Shown piece after piece: positions 16,542-25,060 of a stretch of 64,000 nucleotides of DNA. The notes below the pieces were generated by a model, which did not search any database, was not told the origin of the DNA, and worked only from the letters and a program-made list of their open reading frames with translations. Where the stretch lies: contig NZ_LIWB01000013.1 in NCBI RefSeq assembly GCF_001905725.1, positions 182,315 to 246,314 on the forward strand, written 5' to 3'. The stretch comes from Streptomyces sp. CB02400. Lineage in GTDB: Bacteria > Actinomycetota > Actinomycetes > Streptomycetales > Streptomycetaceae. The number at the start of each line of letters is the position of its first letter. The stretch's first letter is position 1. The position numbers and the translations under genes are program-made.

Positions 16542-17219
16542 ATGAGCGAGTCGCAGCTCTGGCAGAAGGTGGACGACTACTTCACCGGCCGCCTCCTGCC
16601 CGACGCCCCCGACGACGCCCTGGCGGCGGCCCTGCGCGACAGCGACGCCGCCGGGCTCCCGCCGATCGCCGTCTCGGCCCTGCAGGGCAAGCTGCTCCAG
16701 CTCCTCGCCCAGTTGCAGGGGGCCAGGAACATCCTGGAGATCGGCACGCTCGGCGGCTACAGCACCATCTGGCTGGGCCGCGCCCTCCCCGCCGACGGGC
16801 GGCTGGTCTCCCTGGAGTACGACCCCGGCCACGCCGAGGTCGCCGTCCGCAACATCGCCCGCGCGGGGCTCGACAAGCAGGTCGAGGTGCGGGTGGGCGC
16901 GGCGCTGGAGTCGCTGCCCCGGCTGGCCGACGAGAACCCGCCGCCGTTCGACGTGGTCTTCATCGACGCCGACAAGGTGAACAACCCGCACTACATGGAG
17001 TGGGCGCTCAAGCTGACCAGCACGGGCAGCCTGATCATCCTCGACAACGTGGTGCGCGGCGGCCGGGTGGCCGACCCGGACAACACCGACCCGGACGTGC
17101 TGGGCACCCGAGCCGCCCTCGACCTGATCGGCAGCCACCCCCGGCTGAGCGGTACTGCGATCCAGACGGTCGGCGCCAAGGACTACGACGGCTTCGCGCT
17201 GGCCCGGGTGCTGGCGTGA
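16542..17219 (+). CDS. O-methyltransferase (methyltransferase family 3)
   Basis: 225 residues, ATG start. It has the SAM motif NILEIGTLGGYSTIWLGRAL (near 63-82), VSLEYDPGHAEVAVRNI, and the metal/catalytic motif VVFIDADKVNNPHYMEWAL with ILDNVVRGG. This layout is that of cation-dependent catechol/caffeoyl-CoA-type O-methyltransferases. The substrate is unknown. It is monocistronic, with its own 5' inverted repeat, and converges with an FHA gene. Confidence 0.9.
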   Translation: MSESQLWQKVDDYFTGRLLPDAPDDALAAALRDSDAAGLPPIAVSALQGKLLQLLAQLQGARNILEIGTLGGYSTIWLGRALPADGRLVSLEYDPGHAEVAVRNIARAGLDKQVEVRVGAALESLPRLADENPPPFDVVFIDADKVNNPHYMEWALKLTSTGSLIILDNVVRGGRVADPDNTDPDVLGTRAALDLIGSHPRLSGTAIQTVGAKDYDGFALARVLA

Positions 17220-17243
17220 GCCCGTGCTTCCGGGCCGCGTGTC

Positions 17244-17636
17244 TCAGACCTCGTGGTAGAAGCCCACGTTGACGCTGCGCGGGGCGGTGCGGTCCTGGAC
17301 GACGACCTCGCCGCTGCCTCCCCGGGGCAGCGCCACGGTGCCGCCGTAGGTGACGGGGTGGGCGTACTCGCCGATGGTCAGCCGCACCTCGGAGGACGGC
17401 TCGGGCAGGGAGCCGCGCAGCCAGGTCAGCTGCCAGGTCCCGTCCGGCGCGCACTGGAACTCCAGGTGGACCCGCGAGACGAACAGCCAGTCGTCCGGCG
17501 TGGAGAGCCGGCACAGGGACTTGTCCCGGCCCACCCGCAGCACGGTGCCCGGCTCGCTGGGCGCGTCGGCCATGAGCATGCCGGCCGTGGCGCCCGCTTC
17601 CGCCGCGGACACCGCGGCCATGGTGAGTTCGAGCAC
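17244..17636 (-). CDS. FHA domain protein
   Basis: 130 residues from a GTG placed after a perfect GGAGGAG site. The FHA core is visible as VLRVGRDKSLCRLS, then VSRVHLEFQC (the conserved SxxH phosphothreonine pocket), and a Gly-rich end. It is essentially a stand-alone FHA domain with a short N-terminal helix. FHA domains read phosphothreonine on partners of Ser/Thr kinases. No partner is adjacent. Confidence 0.8.
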   Translation of the reverse strand: MLELTMAAVSAAEAGATAGMLMADAPSEPGTVLRVGRDKSLCRLSTPDDWLFVSRVHLEFQCAPDGTWQLTWLRGSLPEPSSEVRLTIGEYAHPVTYGGTVALPRGGSGEVVVQDRTAPRSVNVGFYHEV

Positions 17637-17737
17637 GTGGGCTCCTCCTGAGACGTCCTGGCGGACCGGAGAGGCCCGGCCCCGCTGCCGCCGAATGATA
17701 AAACGCCCGGCTCCACGGCGTCCGGCACAATGGCCTC

Positions 17738-18169
17738 ATGACCGAGCGAAAGCCACCCGGCGTCGACTTCGAGTCCTGGGTCGACAAGCAGATCCGCGAT
17801 GCCGAGGCCCGCGGCGAGTTCGAGCAGTTGGCGGGGGTGGGCAAGCCGCTCCCCCGCGAGGTCGAGACCACCTACGACGAACTGTGGTGGGTCAAGCGGA
17901 AGATGGCCCGCGAGGGCTTCTCGGTGCTGCCGCCGACGCTGGCCCTGCGCAAGGAGGCCGAGGACGCGCTGGAGGCGGCCCTCGCGGCGCCCTCGGAACG
18001 GATCGTGCGGAAGATCCTCACGGAGATCAACGCGAAGATCAGCGACATGATGTTCAAGCCGCCGCCCGGCCCCCCGCTGGGCAAGAAGCCGTACGACGTC
18101 GAGGACGTCGTACGGCAGTGGCGGGAGCGCCGGGCGGCGGCGGGCGGGTCGGACGGCTCAAGCGTGTAG
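17738..18169 (+). CDS. DUF1992 (DnaJ C28-like) protein
   Basis: 143 residues. The conserved core FESWVDKQIRDAEARGEFEQLAGVGKPL followed by LPPTLALRKEAED and RIVRKILTEINAKI is the DUF1992/DNAJC28 signature. The function is unknown; eukaryotic relatives act in trafficking. The 3' end overlaps the convergent disordered-protein gene by 12 nt. Confidence 0.85.
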   Translation: MTERKPPGVDFESWVDKQIRDAEARGEFEQLAGVGKPLPREVETTYDELWWVKRKMAREGFSVLPPTLALRKEAEDALEAALAAPSERIVRKILTEINAKISDMMFKPPPGPPLGKKPYDVEDVVRQWRERRAAAGGSDGSSV

Positions 18170-19030
18170 CAGCCGTTCCGCCAGCTCGCGGTAGTCCCGC
18201 AGGGCGAGCCGCAGTTGCTCGGTGTCGGTCGCGGTCCCGCTCGTTTCGGCGCCGTCGGTCTGCCAGGACCGCCGCAGGGTACGGCGCCGCTCGTTCACCG
18301 CGTCCGTGAAGCGCGCGGTGAGTTCCTCCAGCGCGCGATCGGCCTCCTGCACGGCGTCCCGCGGCGCGTCGACGAACCCGGCCACGGCGTGCTGCAACCG
18401 CGCCGTGAGCTTGTCGGTGTCGTCGAGCCGGAGGAGACGGGCGGCAGGAGTCCGGTCGGCGTCGTGGTGCGGACCGGTACCGGTGCCTGCGGAGATCCGG
18501 TCACCGTCGTGGTGCGGACCGGTGCCGGTGCCCGTGGGGGTCCGGTCACTGTCGTGGTGCGGACCGGTGCCGGTGCCCGTGGGGGTCCGGTCGGCGTCGT
18601 GGTGCGTGCCGGTGCCGACAGGGGCGGTGGTGTCGGGTTTCGGGCGTGCGGCGGGCGGCGGGCCCTCGCCGTCGGGGGCGGTGCGGCCGGTTTCCTCGCG
18701 GGCGCCGAAGCCGCTGCCGCGGGCTCCCGTGTCACCCGTGTCAGGGGCGTCACCCCAGGCACCGGGAGCGGTGCGGCCGACTTCCTCGCGGGCGCCGAAG
18801 CCGCGTGCACCCGTGTCCGGGGCACCGCCCCGGGCACCGGGAACCGAGGCCTCGCCCAGGGGGCCGGGGGACGTGCGGCCGGCACCTTCACGGGTGCCGA
18901 AGCCTCGGGCGCCCGGGTCCGGGGCGTCGCTCCGGGCGTCGGGGGCTGAGGCGTCGCCCCGGGTGCCGGGGGCGGTGCGGTGCCCCTCAACGGGCGGGGT
19001 GTCGTCGGGGCGTCGGGTCGCGTCGGTCAT
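18158..19030 (-). CDS. Disordered repeat protein with C-terminal FVDAPRDAV helical domain
   Basis: 290 residues. The first two thirds are low-complexity, with ~3 copies of a GARGFGAREE-GRTAPG unit and then four tandem 15-residue units of the form GTGTGPHHDADRTPT. The C-terminal ~90 residues form a helical domain with FVDAPRDAVQEADRALEEL, shared with the gene just upstream. No signal peptide is seen. The start lies 3 nt after the upstream stop, with the ribosome site GGAGAG inside that gene, so the two are co-transcribed and probably interact. Function unknown. Confidence 0.75.
   Translation of the reverse strand: MTDATRRPDDTPPVEGHRTAPGTRGDASAPDARSDAPDPGARGFGTREGAGRTSPGPLGEASVPGARGGAPDTGARGFGAREEVGRTAPGAWGDAPDTGDTGARGSGFGAREETGRTAPDGEGPPPAARPKPDTTAPVGTGTHHDADRTPTGTGTGPHHDSDRTPTGTGTGPHHDGDRISAGTGTGPHHDADRTPAARLLRLDDTDKLTARLQHAVAGFVDAPRDAVQEADRALEELTARFTDAVNERRRTLRRSWQTDGAETSGTATDTEQLRLALRDYRELAERLLHA
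18456..18620 (-). repeat. Tandem 45-nt coding repeats (about 4 units)
   Basis: Units such as GTGCGGACCGGTGCCGGTGC recur every 45 nt on the plus strand, encoding 15-residue repeats of the disordered protein on the minus strand. The units are nearly identical, suggesting recent expansion. Confidence 0.8.
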
Positions 19031-19033
19031 CGG

Positions 19034-19708
19034 TCAGCTCTCCTTCGCCTGGTGCCGGTGGAACAACGACGGTGTGCGGTGGCCACGGTCGGCGGCCGGG
19101 GACGTACGGTCGCCGTCCGCGCCGGCACGGTGGCGTCCGGCCTCGTGCCGGGACGGGCGCACCAGTTCCTCGAACAGCGCGCGGGCCTCGACGACGGCCT
19201 CGCGCATCTCCTCGGTGCCCGCACCACCGTCGTGCGCGCCGTTCGCGCGGGCCTGCGCCACCCGGTGCACGCGCCGGTAGCCCTCGACATGGTGGGCGTG
19301 GTGCACGGACAGCGCGGCGAGCTGTTCCTCGTAGTGCCCGTCGGCGGGGAAGCCACGGGCGGCGGCGAGTTCGGCGATCAGCCGGTCCGCCTCGGCGACC
19401 GCGTCGCGCGGCGCGTCGACGAACCGCTCCTGGACGGCCGTCCAGCGCACCTCGTACCTCTCCCGCTCGGTGGGCTCCAACGGCCGTACGCGCAGGTCGC
19501 CGTGGCGCTCCACGCGCTCGGCGAGCTCCCGCTCGGCGGCCTTGGTGTCCCCGTCGTGCCGGGCGACTGCACGGTCGTACTCGGGTCCGAAGCGCCGCTT
19601 CAGGCCGGTGCCGTGCCGCGGGCCGCGGGCGCGCAGGGTCAGCACGGCCGCGGCGGCGACAACGACCGCGACAATCACGATCAACGCAATGATCAGGCCA
19701 GTGGACAT
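19034..19708 (-). CDS. Membrane-anchored protein sharing the FVDAPRDAV domain
   Basis: 224 residues; the ATG at 19708 follows GGAAGG. One N-terminal membrane helix (TGLIIALIVIVAVVVAAAAVLTL) is followed by a cytoplasmic charged helical domain: RRFGPEYDRAVARHDGDTKAAERELAER, a heptad-like segment, then RFVDAPRDAVAEADRLIAEL and a His-rich tail (HRTPSLFHRHQ). The same FVDAPRDAV-EAD motif ends the next gene's product. The family is common in streptomycetes but uncharacterised. The pair looks like a membrane anchor plus a soluble disordered partner. Confidence 0.8.
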   Translation of the reverse strand: MSTGLIIALIVIVAVVVAAAAVLTLRARGPRHGTGLKRRFGPEYDRAVARHDGDTKAAERELAERVERHGDLRVRPLEPTERERYEVRWTAVQERFVDAPRDAVAEADRLIAELAAARGFPADGHYEEQLAALSVHHAHHVEGYRRVHRVAQARANGAHDGGAGTEEMREAVVEARALFEELVRPSRHEAGRHRAGADGDRTSPAADRGHRTPSLFHRHQAKES

Positions 19709-19866
19709 GGATGCCTTCCGGGTTCTCGGCCGGACCGGCACTCCTCTCGAGCCGGTTCGTCTTCCGGGTTGCCCGAAGGTTCACGCACAAACAGTTCGGG
19801 GCCGTCACGGTCCGCCACGGCTTATTCGCTTGCGGGCCCACCGGAGGACCCGCCGAGAATGCGGGC

Positions 19867-20358
19867 ATGGTGTGGACCGTAGCCCCGGAACCGTACGACT
19901 CCCCCGTCGCCGCCGCGCTGTGGCGGGCGTACTACACGGAGGTCAGCGACCGCTGGTACCTGCTGCACGAGGGGCGGCGGACCGCCCCCGAGGAGCTGGA
20001 GCGGGAGATCGCCGCCGTGTCGGGGGCCGACCTCGCGCCGCCGGAGGGCCTGCTGCTGGTCGCGCGGTACGCGGGTGAGCCGGCCGGCAGTGCGGGCGTC
20101 CGGCTGCCGTCCGGTACGACGGCCGAGCTGACCCGGGTGTTCCTGTACGCGGGGATGCGGGGCAGGGGCGGGGCGGCGCTGCTGGTGCGGGCCGCCGAGG
20201 ACGCGGCCCGCGCCTCGGGCGCCACCCGGATGGTCCTGGACACGCGCGGGGACCTCGTCGAGGCACGGGCGCTGTACGCCCGGCTCGGCTACGCGGAGAC
20301 CGAGCCGCACAATGCCGACCCTTACGCCGAGCACTGGTTCGCCAAGGAGCTGGGCTGA
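19867..20358 (+). CDS. GNAT family N-acetyltransferase
   Basis: 163 residues. The ATG at 19867 begins MVWTVAPEPYD; in-frame starts further upstream lack homology. GNAT motif A is AELTRVFLYAGMRGRGGAALLVRAAEDAA, matching R/Q-x-x-G-x-G/A acetyl-CoA binding, with ARALYARLGYAETEP as motif B. The acceptor substrate is unknown. The 3' end is followed by a 13-nt tandem duplication of its last codons. Confidence 0.85.
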   Translation: MVWTVAPEPYDSPVAAALWRAYYTEVSDRWYLLHEGRRTAPEELEREIAAVSGADLAPPEGLLLVARYAGEPAGSAGVRLPSGTTAELTRVFLYAGMRGRGGAALLVRAAEDAARASGATRMVLDTRGDLVEARALYARLGYAETEPHNADPYAEHWFAKELG

Positions 20359-20400
20359 GGAACTGGGCTGAGGAACTGGGCTGAGGAACTGGGCTGAGGA
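20351..20400 (+). repeat. 13-nt tandem repeat duplicating the GNAT gene's 3' end
   Basis: TGGGCTGAGGAAC is repeated 3.8 times. Each unit carries a TGA, and the 13-nt period puts these stops in all three frames. The first unit includes the real stop codon, so the array grew by slippage from the gene end. Confidence 0.85.
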
Positions 20401-20406
20401 CGCGCC

Positions 20407-22527
20407 TCAGCCGGTCCGGGTCACCGCCCGTTCGTCGTGCGGGCGTTCGCTCCGGGAGCCGCACAGCTCGTCGTTCAGTTCGTGCACCAGCCGCACCAGG
20501 TCGGTCGGGCGGTCCGGCCCCCACCAGTCGCCGAGCAGTTCGGCCAGCGACTCCTCGCGGGCCCGCGCCAGCCGCTCCGTCACCTCGCGCCCCTCGTCGG
20601 TGAGCACCATGTCGAGGCCCCGGCGCACGGCGAGGTGCCGTATCTCGGCCTGGCGGGCGGCCTCGAGGACGACGTTCAGCGGGATGGGGCTGCGTTCGGC
20701 GAGCCGGGCCGGTTCCACCGAGCCGTGTTTCCTGATGCGCAGCAGCAGCCAGCTCGTCGCGGGCAGCAGGTCGTAGCCCGCGCGGTCGGTGATCTTCCGG
20801 TAGATCTCGCGGCGTCCCTCGCGGGTGCCGAGCACCGACAGCGCGCGGCACACCTCGTCGTACGAGGACCGCTCGACGGGGTTGCTGGCGAGCGTCTCGG
20901 TGACGTCGGGCGCGGTGACCGAGGCGCGCAGCCGGTCCTCCTTGAGGAACCAGGCCAGCGCGAATCCGAGGAGGGCGATGGGTACGGCGTACAGGAAGAC
21001 GTCGGTGATGGCGGTGGCGTACGCGTCGAGCGCCGGCGGGCGCAGGGCGGACGGCAGGGCGGCGATGCCGCGCGGGTCGGCCTCCAGGGAGTCGGCGGAG
21101 ACGCCGGGCGGGAGCTGCGCCCCCCGGAAGGCGTCGGTGAGCTCGCTGCCGAGACGGCTCGCGAAGATCGTGCCGAAGATGGCGACGCCGAACGAGGCTC
21201 CGATGGAGCGGAAGAAGGTCGCGCCGGAGGTGGCGACGCCGAGATCCTCGTAGGGGACGGCGTTCTGCACGATCAGCACCAGGACCTGCATCACCAGGCC
21301 GAGTCCGAGGCCGAAGACGAAGAAGTAGGCGCTCATCTCGGCGGTGGAGCTGTCCGCGTCGAGCTGGTGGAGCAGCAGCAGCCCGAGGGTGGTGACGGCG
21401 GTGCCGGCGATCGGGAACACCTTCCAGCGGCCGGTGCGGCTGACGATCTGGCCGGAACCGGTGGAGGACAGCAGCATGCCGGCCACCATCGGCAGCATGT
21501 GCACGCCGGACATGGTGGGGGTGACGCCTTGGACCACCTGGAGGAAGGTCGGCAGGTAGGTCATCGCGCCGAACATGGCGAAGCCGATGATGAAGCTGAT
21601 CACGGCGGAGAGCGTGAAGGTGCGCACCCGGAACAGCTTCAGCGGCAGCACCGGTTCGGCGGCCCGCCGCTCCACGGCCACGAAGGCCACGGCGAGGAGC
21701 GCGCCGAGCACCGCGAGCCCGATGATCTGCGGCGAGGCCCACTCCCAGGTGGTGCCGCCGAGGGAGGCGACCAGTACCAGGCAGGTGGCGACGGAGGCGA
21801 TGAGGAAGGTGCCGAGGTAGTCGATGACGTGCTTGGTCCGCCGGCGCGGGATGTGCAACACCGCCGCGATCACGGCGAGCGCGACGATCCCGACGGGCAG
21901 GTTGATGTAGAACACCCAGCGCCAGCTCAGGTGCTGGGTGAACAGTCCGCCGAGCAGGGGTCCGAGGACGCTCGTCGCGCCGAACACCGCCCCGAACAGG
22001 CCCTGGTAGCGGCCGCGTTCGCGGGGCGGGACGAGGTCGCCGACGATCGCCATCGACAGCACGATCAGCCCGCCGCCGCCCAGGCCCTGGAGCGCGCGGA
22101 ACGCGATGAGCTGGGGCATGTCCTGCGCCGCGCCGCACAGCGCGGAGCCCACCAGGAAGATCACGATGGCGGTCTGGAAGAGCTTCTTGCGCCCGTACTG
22201 GTCGCCGAGCTTGCCCCACAGCGGGGTCGCGGCGGTGGAGGCCAGCAGATACGCGGTGACCACCCAGGACAGGTGCTCCAGGCCGCCCAGTTCGCTGACG
22301 ATGGTGGGCAGCGCGGTGGCGACGATGGTCTGGTCGAGGGCGGCGAGCAGCAGGCCGAGCAGCAGGGCGCCGATCGAGACCACGACGTTCCCGGACACGT
22401 GCTCCCGGTCGCCGCCGTCACGGCCGCCGCCGTCACGGCCGCCGGCGTCACGGCCCGGTGGTCCGGCGCCGGGGGCGGGCCCCGCGTTGCTCACCTTCGG
22501 CGTCGTACGGCGCGCGTCCCCGGCCAT
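20407..22527 (-). CDS. DHA2-type MFS drug exporter with C-terminal MarR-like winged helix
   Basis: 706 residues; the ATG at 22527 follows GGAGG. The N-terminus has a Gly/Arg/Asp repeat (GGRDGGGRDGGD), then 14 membrane helices with LDQTIVATALPTIVSEL (motif D1), WGKLGDQYGRKKLF (motif A) and GATSVLGPLLGG (motif C), typical of EmrB/QacA antiporters. The last ~150 residues are soluble, with REIYRKITDRAGYDLLPATSWLLLRI and ARLAERSPIPLNVVLEAARQ resembling a MarR-type winged helix followed by a coiled helix. Such a domain on an exporter may sense substrate or bind DNA; this is inference. It is monocistronic. Confidence 0.87.
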   Translation of the reverse strand: MAGDARRTTPKVSNAGPAPGAGPPGRDAGGRDGGGRDGGDREHVSGNVVVSIGALLLGLLLAALDQTIVATALPTIVSELGGLEHLSWVVTAYLLASTAATPLWGKLGDQYGRKKLFQTAIVIFLVGSALCGAAQDMPQLIAFRALQGLGGGGLIVLSMAIVGDLVPPRERGRYQGLFGAVFGATSVLGPLLGGLFTQHLSWRWVFYINLPVGIVALAVIAAVLHIPRRRTKHVIDYLGTFLIASVATCLVLVASLGGTTWEWASPQIIGLAVLGALLAVAFVAVERRAAEPVLPLKLFRVRTFTLSAVISFIIGFAMFGAMTYLPTFLQVVQGVTPTMSGVHMLPMVAGMLLSSTGSGQIVSRTGRWKVFPIAGTAVTTLGLLLLHQLDADSSTAEMSAYFFVFGLGLGLVMQVLVLIVQNAVPYEDLGVATSGATFFRSIGASFGVAIFGTIFASRLGSELTDAFRGAQLPPGVSADSLEADPRGIAALPSALRPPALDAYATAITDVFLYAVPIALLGFALAWFLKEDRLRASVTAPDVTETLASNPVERSSYDEVCRALSVLGTREGRREIYRKITDRAGYDLLPATSWLLLRIRKHGSVEPARLAERSPIPLNVVLEAARQAEIRHLAVRRGLDMVLTDEGREVTERLARAREESLAELLGDWWGPDRPTDLVRLVHELNDELCGSRSERPHDERAVTRTG

Positions 22528-22688
22528 GAAGACCTCCACAGAAAACTGGTTCCACCGTCCATCGTGATCGGTGTGACCTGTTATGGCCTGTTGAGTCCTC
22601 CCGGAATTTTGGATTCCGGGGGCGCGCGGGCGGGGCTGTGAAGAAGATCTGCATAATCTCTGGAGTTCGCGAGGGGAGGGACGAACAC

Positions 22689-23780
22689 GTGGAACAGCCG
22701 AACGGAAACCCGTGCCCGGAGTGCGGTGCGCCCAGAAACAGCGACAACACGCCGTCGTGCGCCTGCACCGCCCGTGCGTCCGACGCCCTGCGCGACGCCC
22801 GTACGGCGGAGGCGGCAGCCGCGGAGGACTTCGATCCGCTGCGCATACGGCCGTACGTCGAGCTGGACGGCGGGGCCGGGCGGAGTACGCCGGACGGGCC
22901 GATGGAGGCCGCCGGCGCGGCGGGGGCGTCCGCTCCGTCCGCGGAGGAGCCCGGCGCCTCGGGGGCGGCCGACGAGACCATGACCCTGCGTGCCGTCCCG
23001 GCGGAGGCGGCGCCCGGCGCGGCGGACTCGACGTCCGTCCTCCCGACGCCGCTGGCGCCCGGGACGGCCCGGCCGAACGCCACCGATCTGCACCTGTTCG
23101 ACACCACACGGCCCCTCGCGGCCGTCCCCGCCACGCCCGGCCCGGCGCGCGCCGACGAGGCACCGCCGCACCGGCGCCGCCGCGGGGCGCTGCTCGCGGT
23201 CGCCGGGGCCGTGGTCATCGTGGTGGGGGCGGCGGGATGGGCGAGTGGAGTGTTCTCCTACGAGACGCCGTCCCGGGACAGCGCGGCACCGGAGGACATC
23301 AGGGCGAGCGTCCCGGACCCGTCGTCCTCCTCGCCCTCCGCGGAGCCGTCGACCAGCGCGTCCTCCGCCGCGCCGTCGTCGTCCGCCGCCCCGTCGGCCT
23401 CCCCGTCGGCGAGCGCGAGCGCGTCGGCCTCACCGTCACCGTCGGCGTCCACCACGTCGGCGAGCCCGTCGAAGTCCGCCGAACCGTCCTCGACCCCGAC
23501 GACCACGGCACCGACCGACTCCGCCGAGGACACGGAGGAGGACGAAGCCGGCAGCACCGGCCCGGTACTGCGCCGCGGCGACCGCGGCACGGAGGTCGTC
23601 GAACTCCAGCTCCGCCTGAAGGAGAAGTGGCTCTACAACGACGACATCAACGGCCAGTTCAACCGCCGCTTGGAGGAAGCCCTGCGCAACTACCAGTGGT
23701 CCCGGGGCCTCCAGTCCGAACTGAGCGTCTACGGCCCGGAAACCCGGGCCCGCCTGGAGGCGGAAACCCAGGAGCCGTAA
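22689..23780 (+). CDS. Zinc-ribbon, single-pass membrane protein with peptidoglycan-binding domain
   Basis: 363 residues from GTG after GGGAGGG; an upstream ATG at 22638 is less likely. The cytoplasmic N-terminus has a zinc ribbon (NPCPECGAPR...SCACT), a disordered acidic region, one membrane helix (GALLAVAGAVVIVVGAAGW), a ~100-residue Ser/Pro/Ala linker outside, and a C-terminal PG_binding_1 domain (LRRGDRGTEVVELQLRLKEKW with FNRRLEEALRNYQW). It spans from the cytoplasm to the wall and may link a cytoplasmic partner to peptidoglycan. Confidence 0.85.
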   Translation: MEQPNGNPCPECGAPRNSDNTPSCACTARASDALRDARTAEAAAAEDFDPLRIRPYVELDGGAGRSTPDGPMEAAGAAGASAPSAEEPGASGAADETMTLRAVPAEAAPGAADSTSVLPTPLAPGTARPNATDLHLFDTTRPLAAVPATPGPARADEAPPHRRRRGALLAVAGAVVIVVGAAGWASGVFSYETPSRDSAAPEDIRASVPDPSSSSPSAEPSTSASSAAPSSSAAPSASPSASASASASPSPSASTTSASPSKSAEPSSTPTTTAPTDSAEDTEEDEAGSTGPVLRRGDRGTEVVELQLRLKEKWLYNDDINGQFNRRLEEALRNYQWSRGLQSELSVYGPETRARLEAETQEP

Positions 23781-24191
23781 CGCCCCTGGAGCCGCGCGGG
23801 GCCACAACCGGACCGTACGACGCCGGTGGCAAGCGGGAGAGCACCCGGCCCGCCGCCCCGCAAAGCCTCGCAAGCCATTACGCGCGAGGCCCACGCGGCG
23901 TCCGTCCATGGCAACCGGGAAAGCACCCGCCCGCCGCCCCGCAAGCAACTGCGGACGAAGCCCGCACGGTGCCACAACCGGCCCAGCACCGGACCGCACG
24001 ACGCCCGCGGCAACCGGAAGAGGCTCCGCGAGGCCTCGGAGGCCGCTGCGGGCGGGGCCCGCGCGAGTCGCGGCCGTCCGGGCCCCGGGCCGTATCGTGA
24101 CCGCGGCACGTCGGGTGGGTCGGGTACGGGCCGCGCCCCGGACGTGCCCGGCGCCGGAAGCCCGGGCCGTAAGGGCGCGGCCCCCTGAGAC
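23781..24191. repeat. Non-coding region with diverged direct repeats
   Basis: 411 nt between convergent genes. Units of the form TGGCAAGCGGGAGAGCACCC, then CCGCCGCCCCGCAA, recur at about 23829 and 23910, with a shorter related unit at 24011. A second pair starting GCCACAACCGG recurs at about 23801 and 23971. A weak GGGCCG/CGGCCC hairpin at 24164-24183 could end the HAD gene transcript. No credible gene is seen. Confidence 0.6.
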
Positions 24192-24854
24192 CTACTCCGT
24201 GATGTGCAACCGGATCGTGCCGTCGGCCGCGGCCTCCACCCGTACCTGGGTCAGGTCGCGTACGAGCGCGTCCGGGGTGTGGAAGCCAGCCCGGGGGCCG
24301 ATTCCCACGACCCGCATCCCGGCCGCGCGGCCCGCGGCGATACCCGCGCCGGAGTCCTCGAAGACCACGCAGTCGGCCGGGTCGACGCCCAGTTCCGCCG
24401 CGCCCTTCAGGAAGCCCTCGGGGTCGGGCTTGCTCGCGCCGACGGACTCCGCCGTCACCCGCACGTCGGGCTGCTCCAGCCCGGCGGCGGCCATCCGCGC
24501 CGTCGACAGGGCGACGTCGGCGGAGGTCACGAGCGCGTGCGGCAGCCCCTTCAGGGAGGCGAGGAACGCGCGGGCGCCCGGTACCTCGACGACGCCCTCG
24601 GTGTCCGCGGTCTCCTCGGCGAGCATGCGGGCGTTGTCGGCGTGGTTCTGTTCCATCGGGCGGCCGGGCAGCAGCAGGGCCATCGAGGCGTATCCCTGGC
24701 GCCCGTGCACGACCTTCATGACCTCGTCGCCGTCGAGCCCGTTCCGGTCGGCCCAGCGCCGCCAGACGCGTTCGACGGAGGCGTCGGAGTTGACGAGGGT
24801 GCCGTCCATGTCCAGCAGGAGGGCGCGGGCGGTGAGTACGGCGGTGGCCGTCAT
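24192..24854 (-). CDS. HAD family sugar-phosphate phosphatase (beta-phosphoglucomutase-like)
   Basis: 220 residues; ATG at 24854 with GGAG 6 nt upstream, preferred over a TTG four codons earlier. HAD motif I is LLLDMDGTLVNSDASV, motif II HALVTSAD, motif III with the Lys in GASKPDPEGFLKGA, and motif IV CVVFEDSGAGIAAG. The helical C1 cap makes it a subfamily I enzyme like DOG1/GPP or phosphoglycolate phosphatase. The exact substrate is unknown. Confidence 0.88.
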   Translation of the reverse strand: MTATAVLTARALLLDMDGTLVNSDASVERVWRRWADRNGLDGDEVMKVVHGRQGYASMALLLPGRPMEQNHADNARMLAEETADTEGVVEVPGARAFLASLKGLPHALVTSADVALSTARMAAAGLEQPDVRVTAESVGASKPDPEGFLKGAAELGVDPADCVVFEDSGAGIAAGRAAGMRVVGIGPRAGFHTPDALVRDLTQVRVEAAADGTIRLHITE

Positions 24855-25060
24855 CGGCAGCTCCAAGGCGCGGAGGAGGGGGCTTCGGGCGGGGTGGCCC
24901 GGGGGACAGAGTGACCCCGCCCGCCGGTCAGGGAAAACGGGCGGGAGCCACTTTGTTCATCCACGGTACAAAACAAACCCGGCATCCCGCCACCTCCTTC
25001 GCCGACCGTTCACCGACGTTTCGGCCCGCCGTCACCGCACAAGGCCCGCGCGGCGGGGCG

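Noticed and set aside
18456..18620. Regular 45-nt repeats, CRISPR-like at first glance
   Set aside because: The units are contiguous with no unique spacers, and lie in frame in a coding gene; no cas genes nearby.
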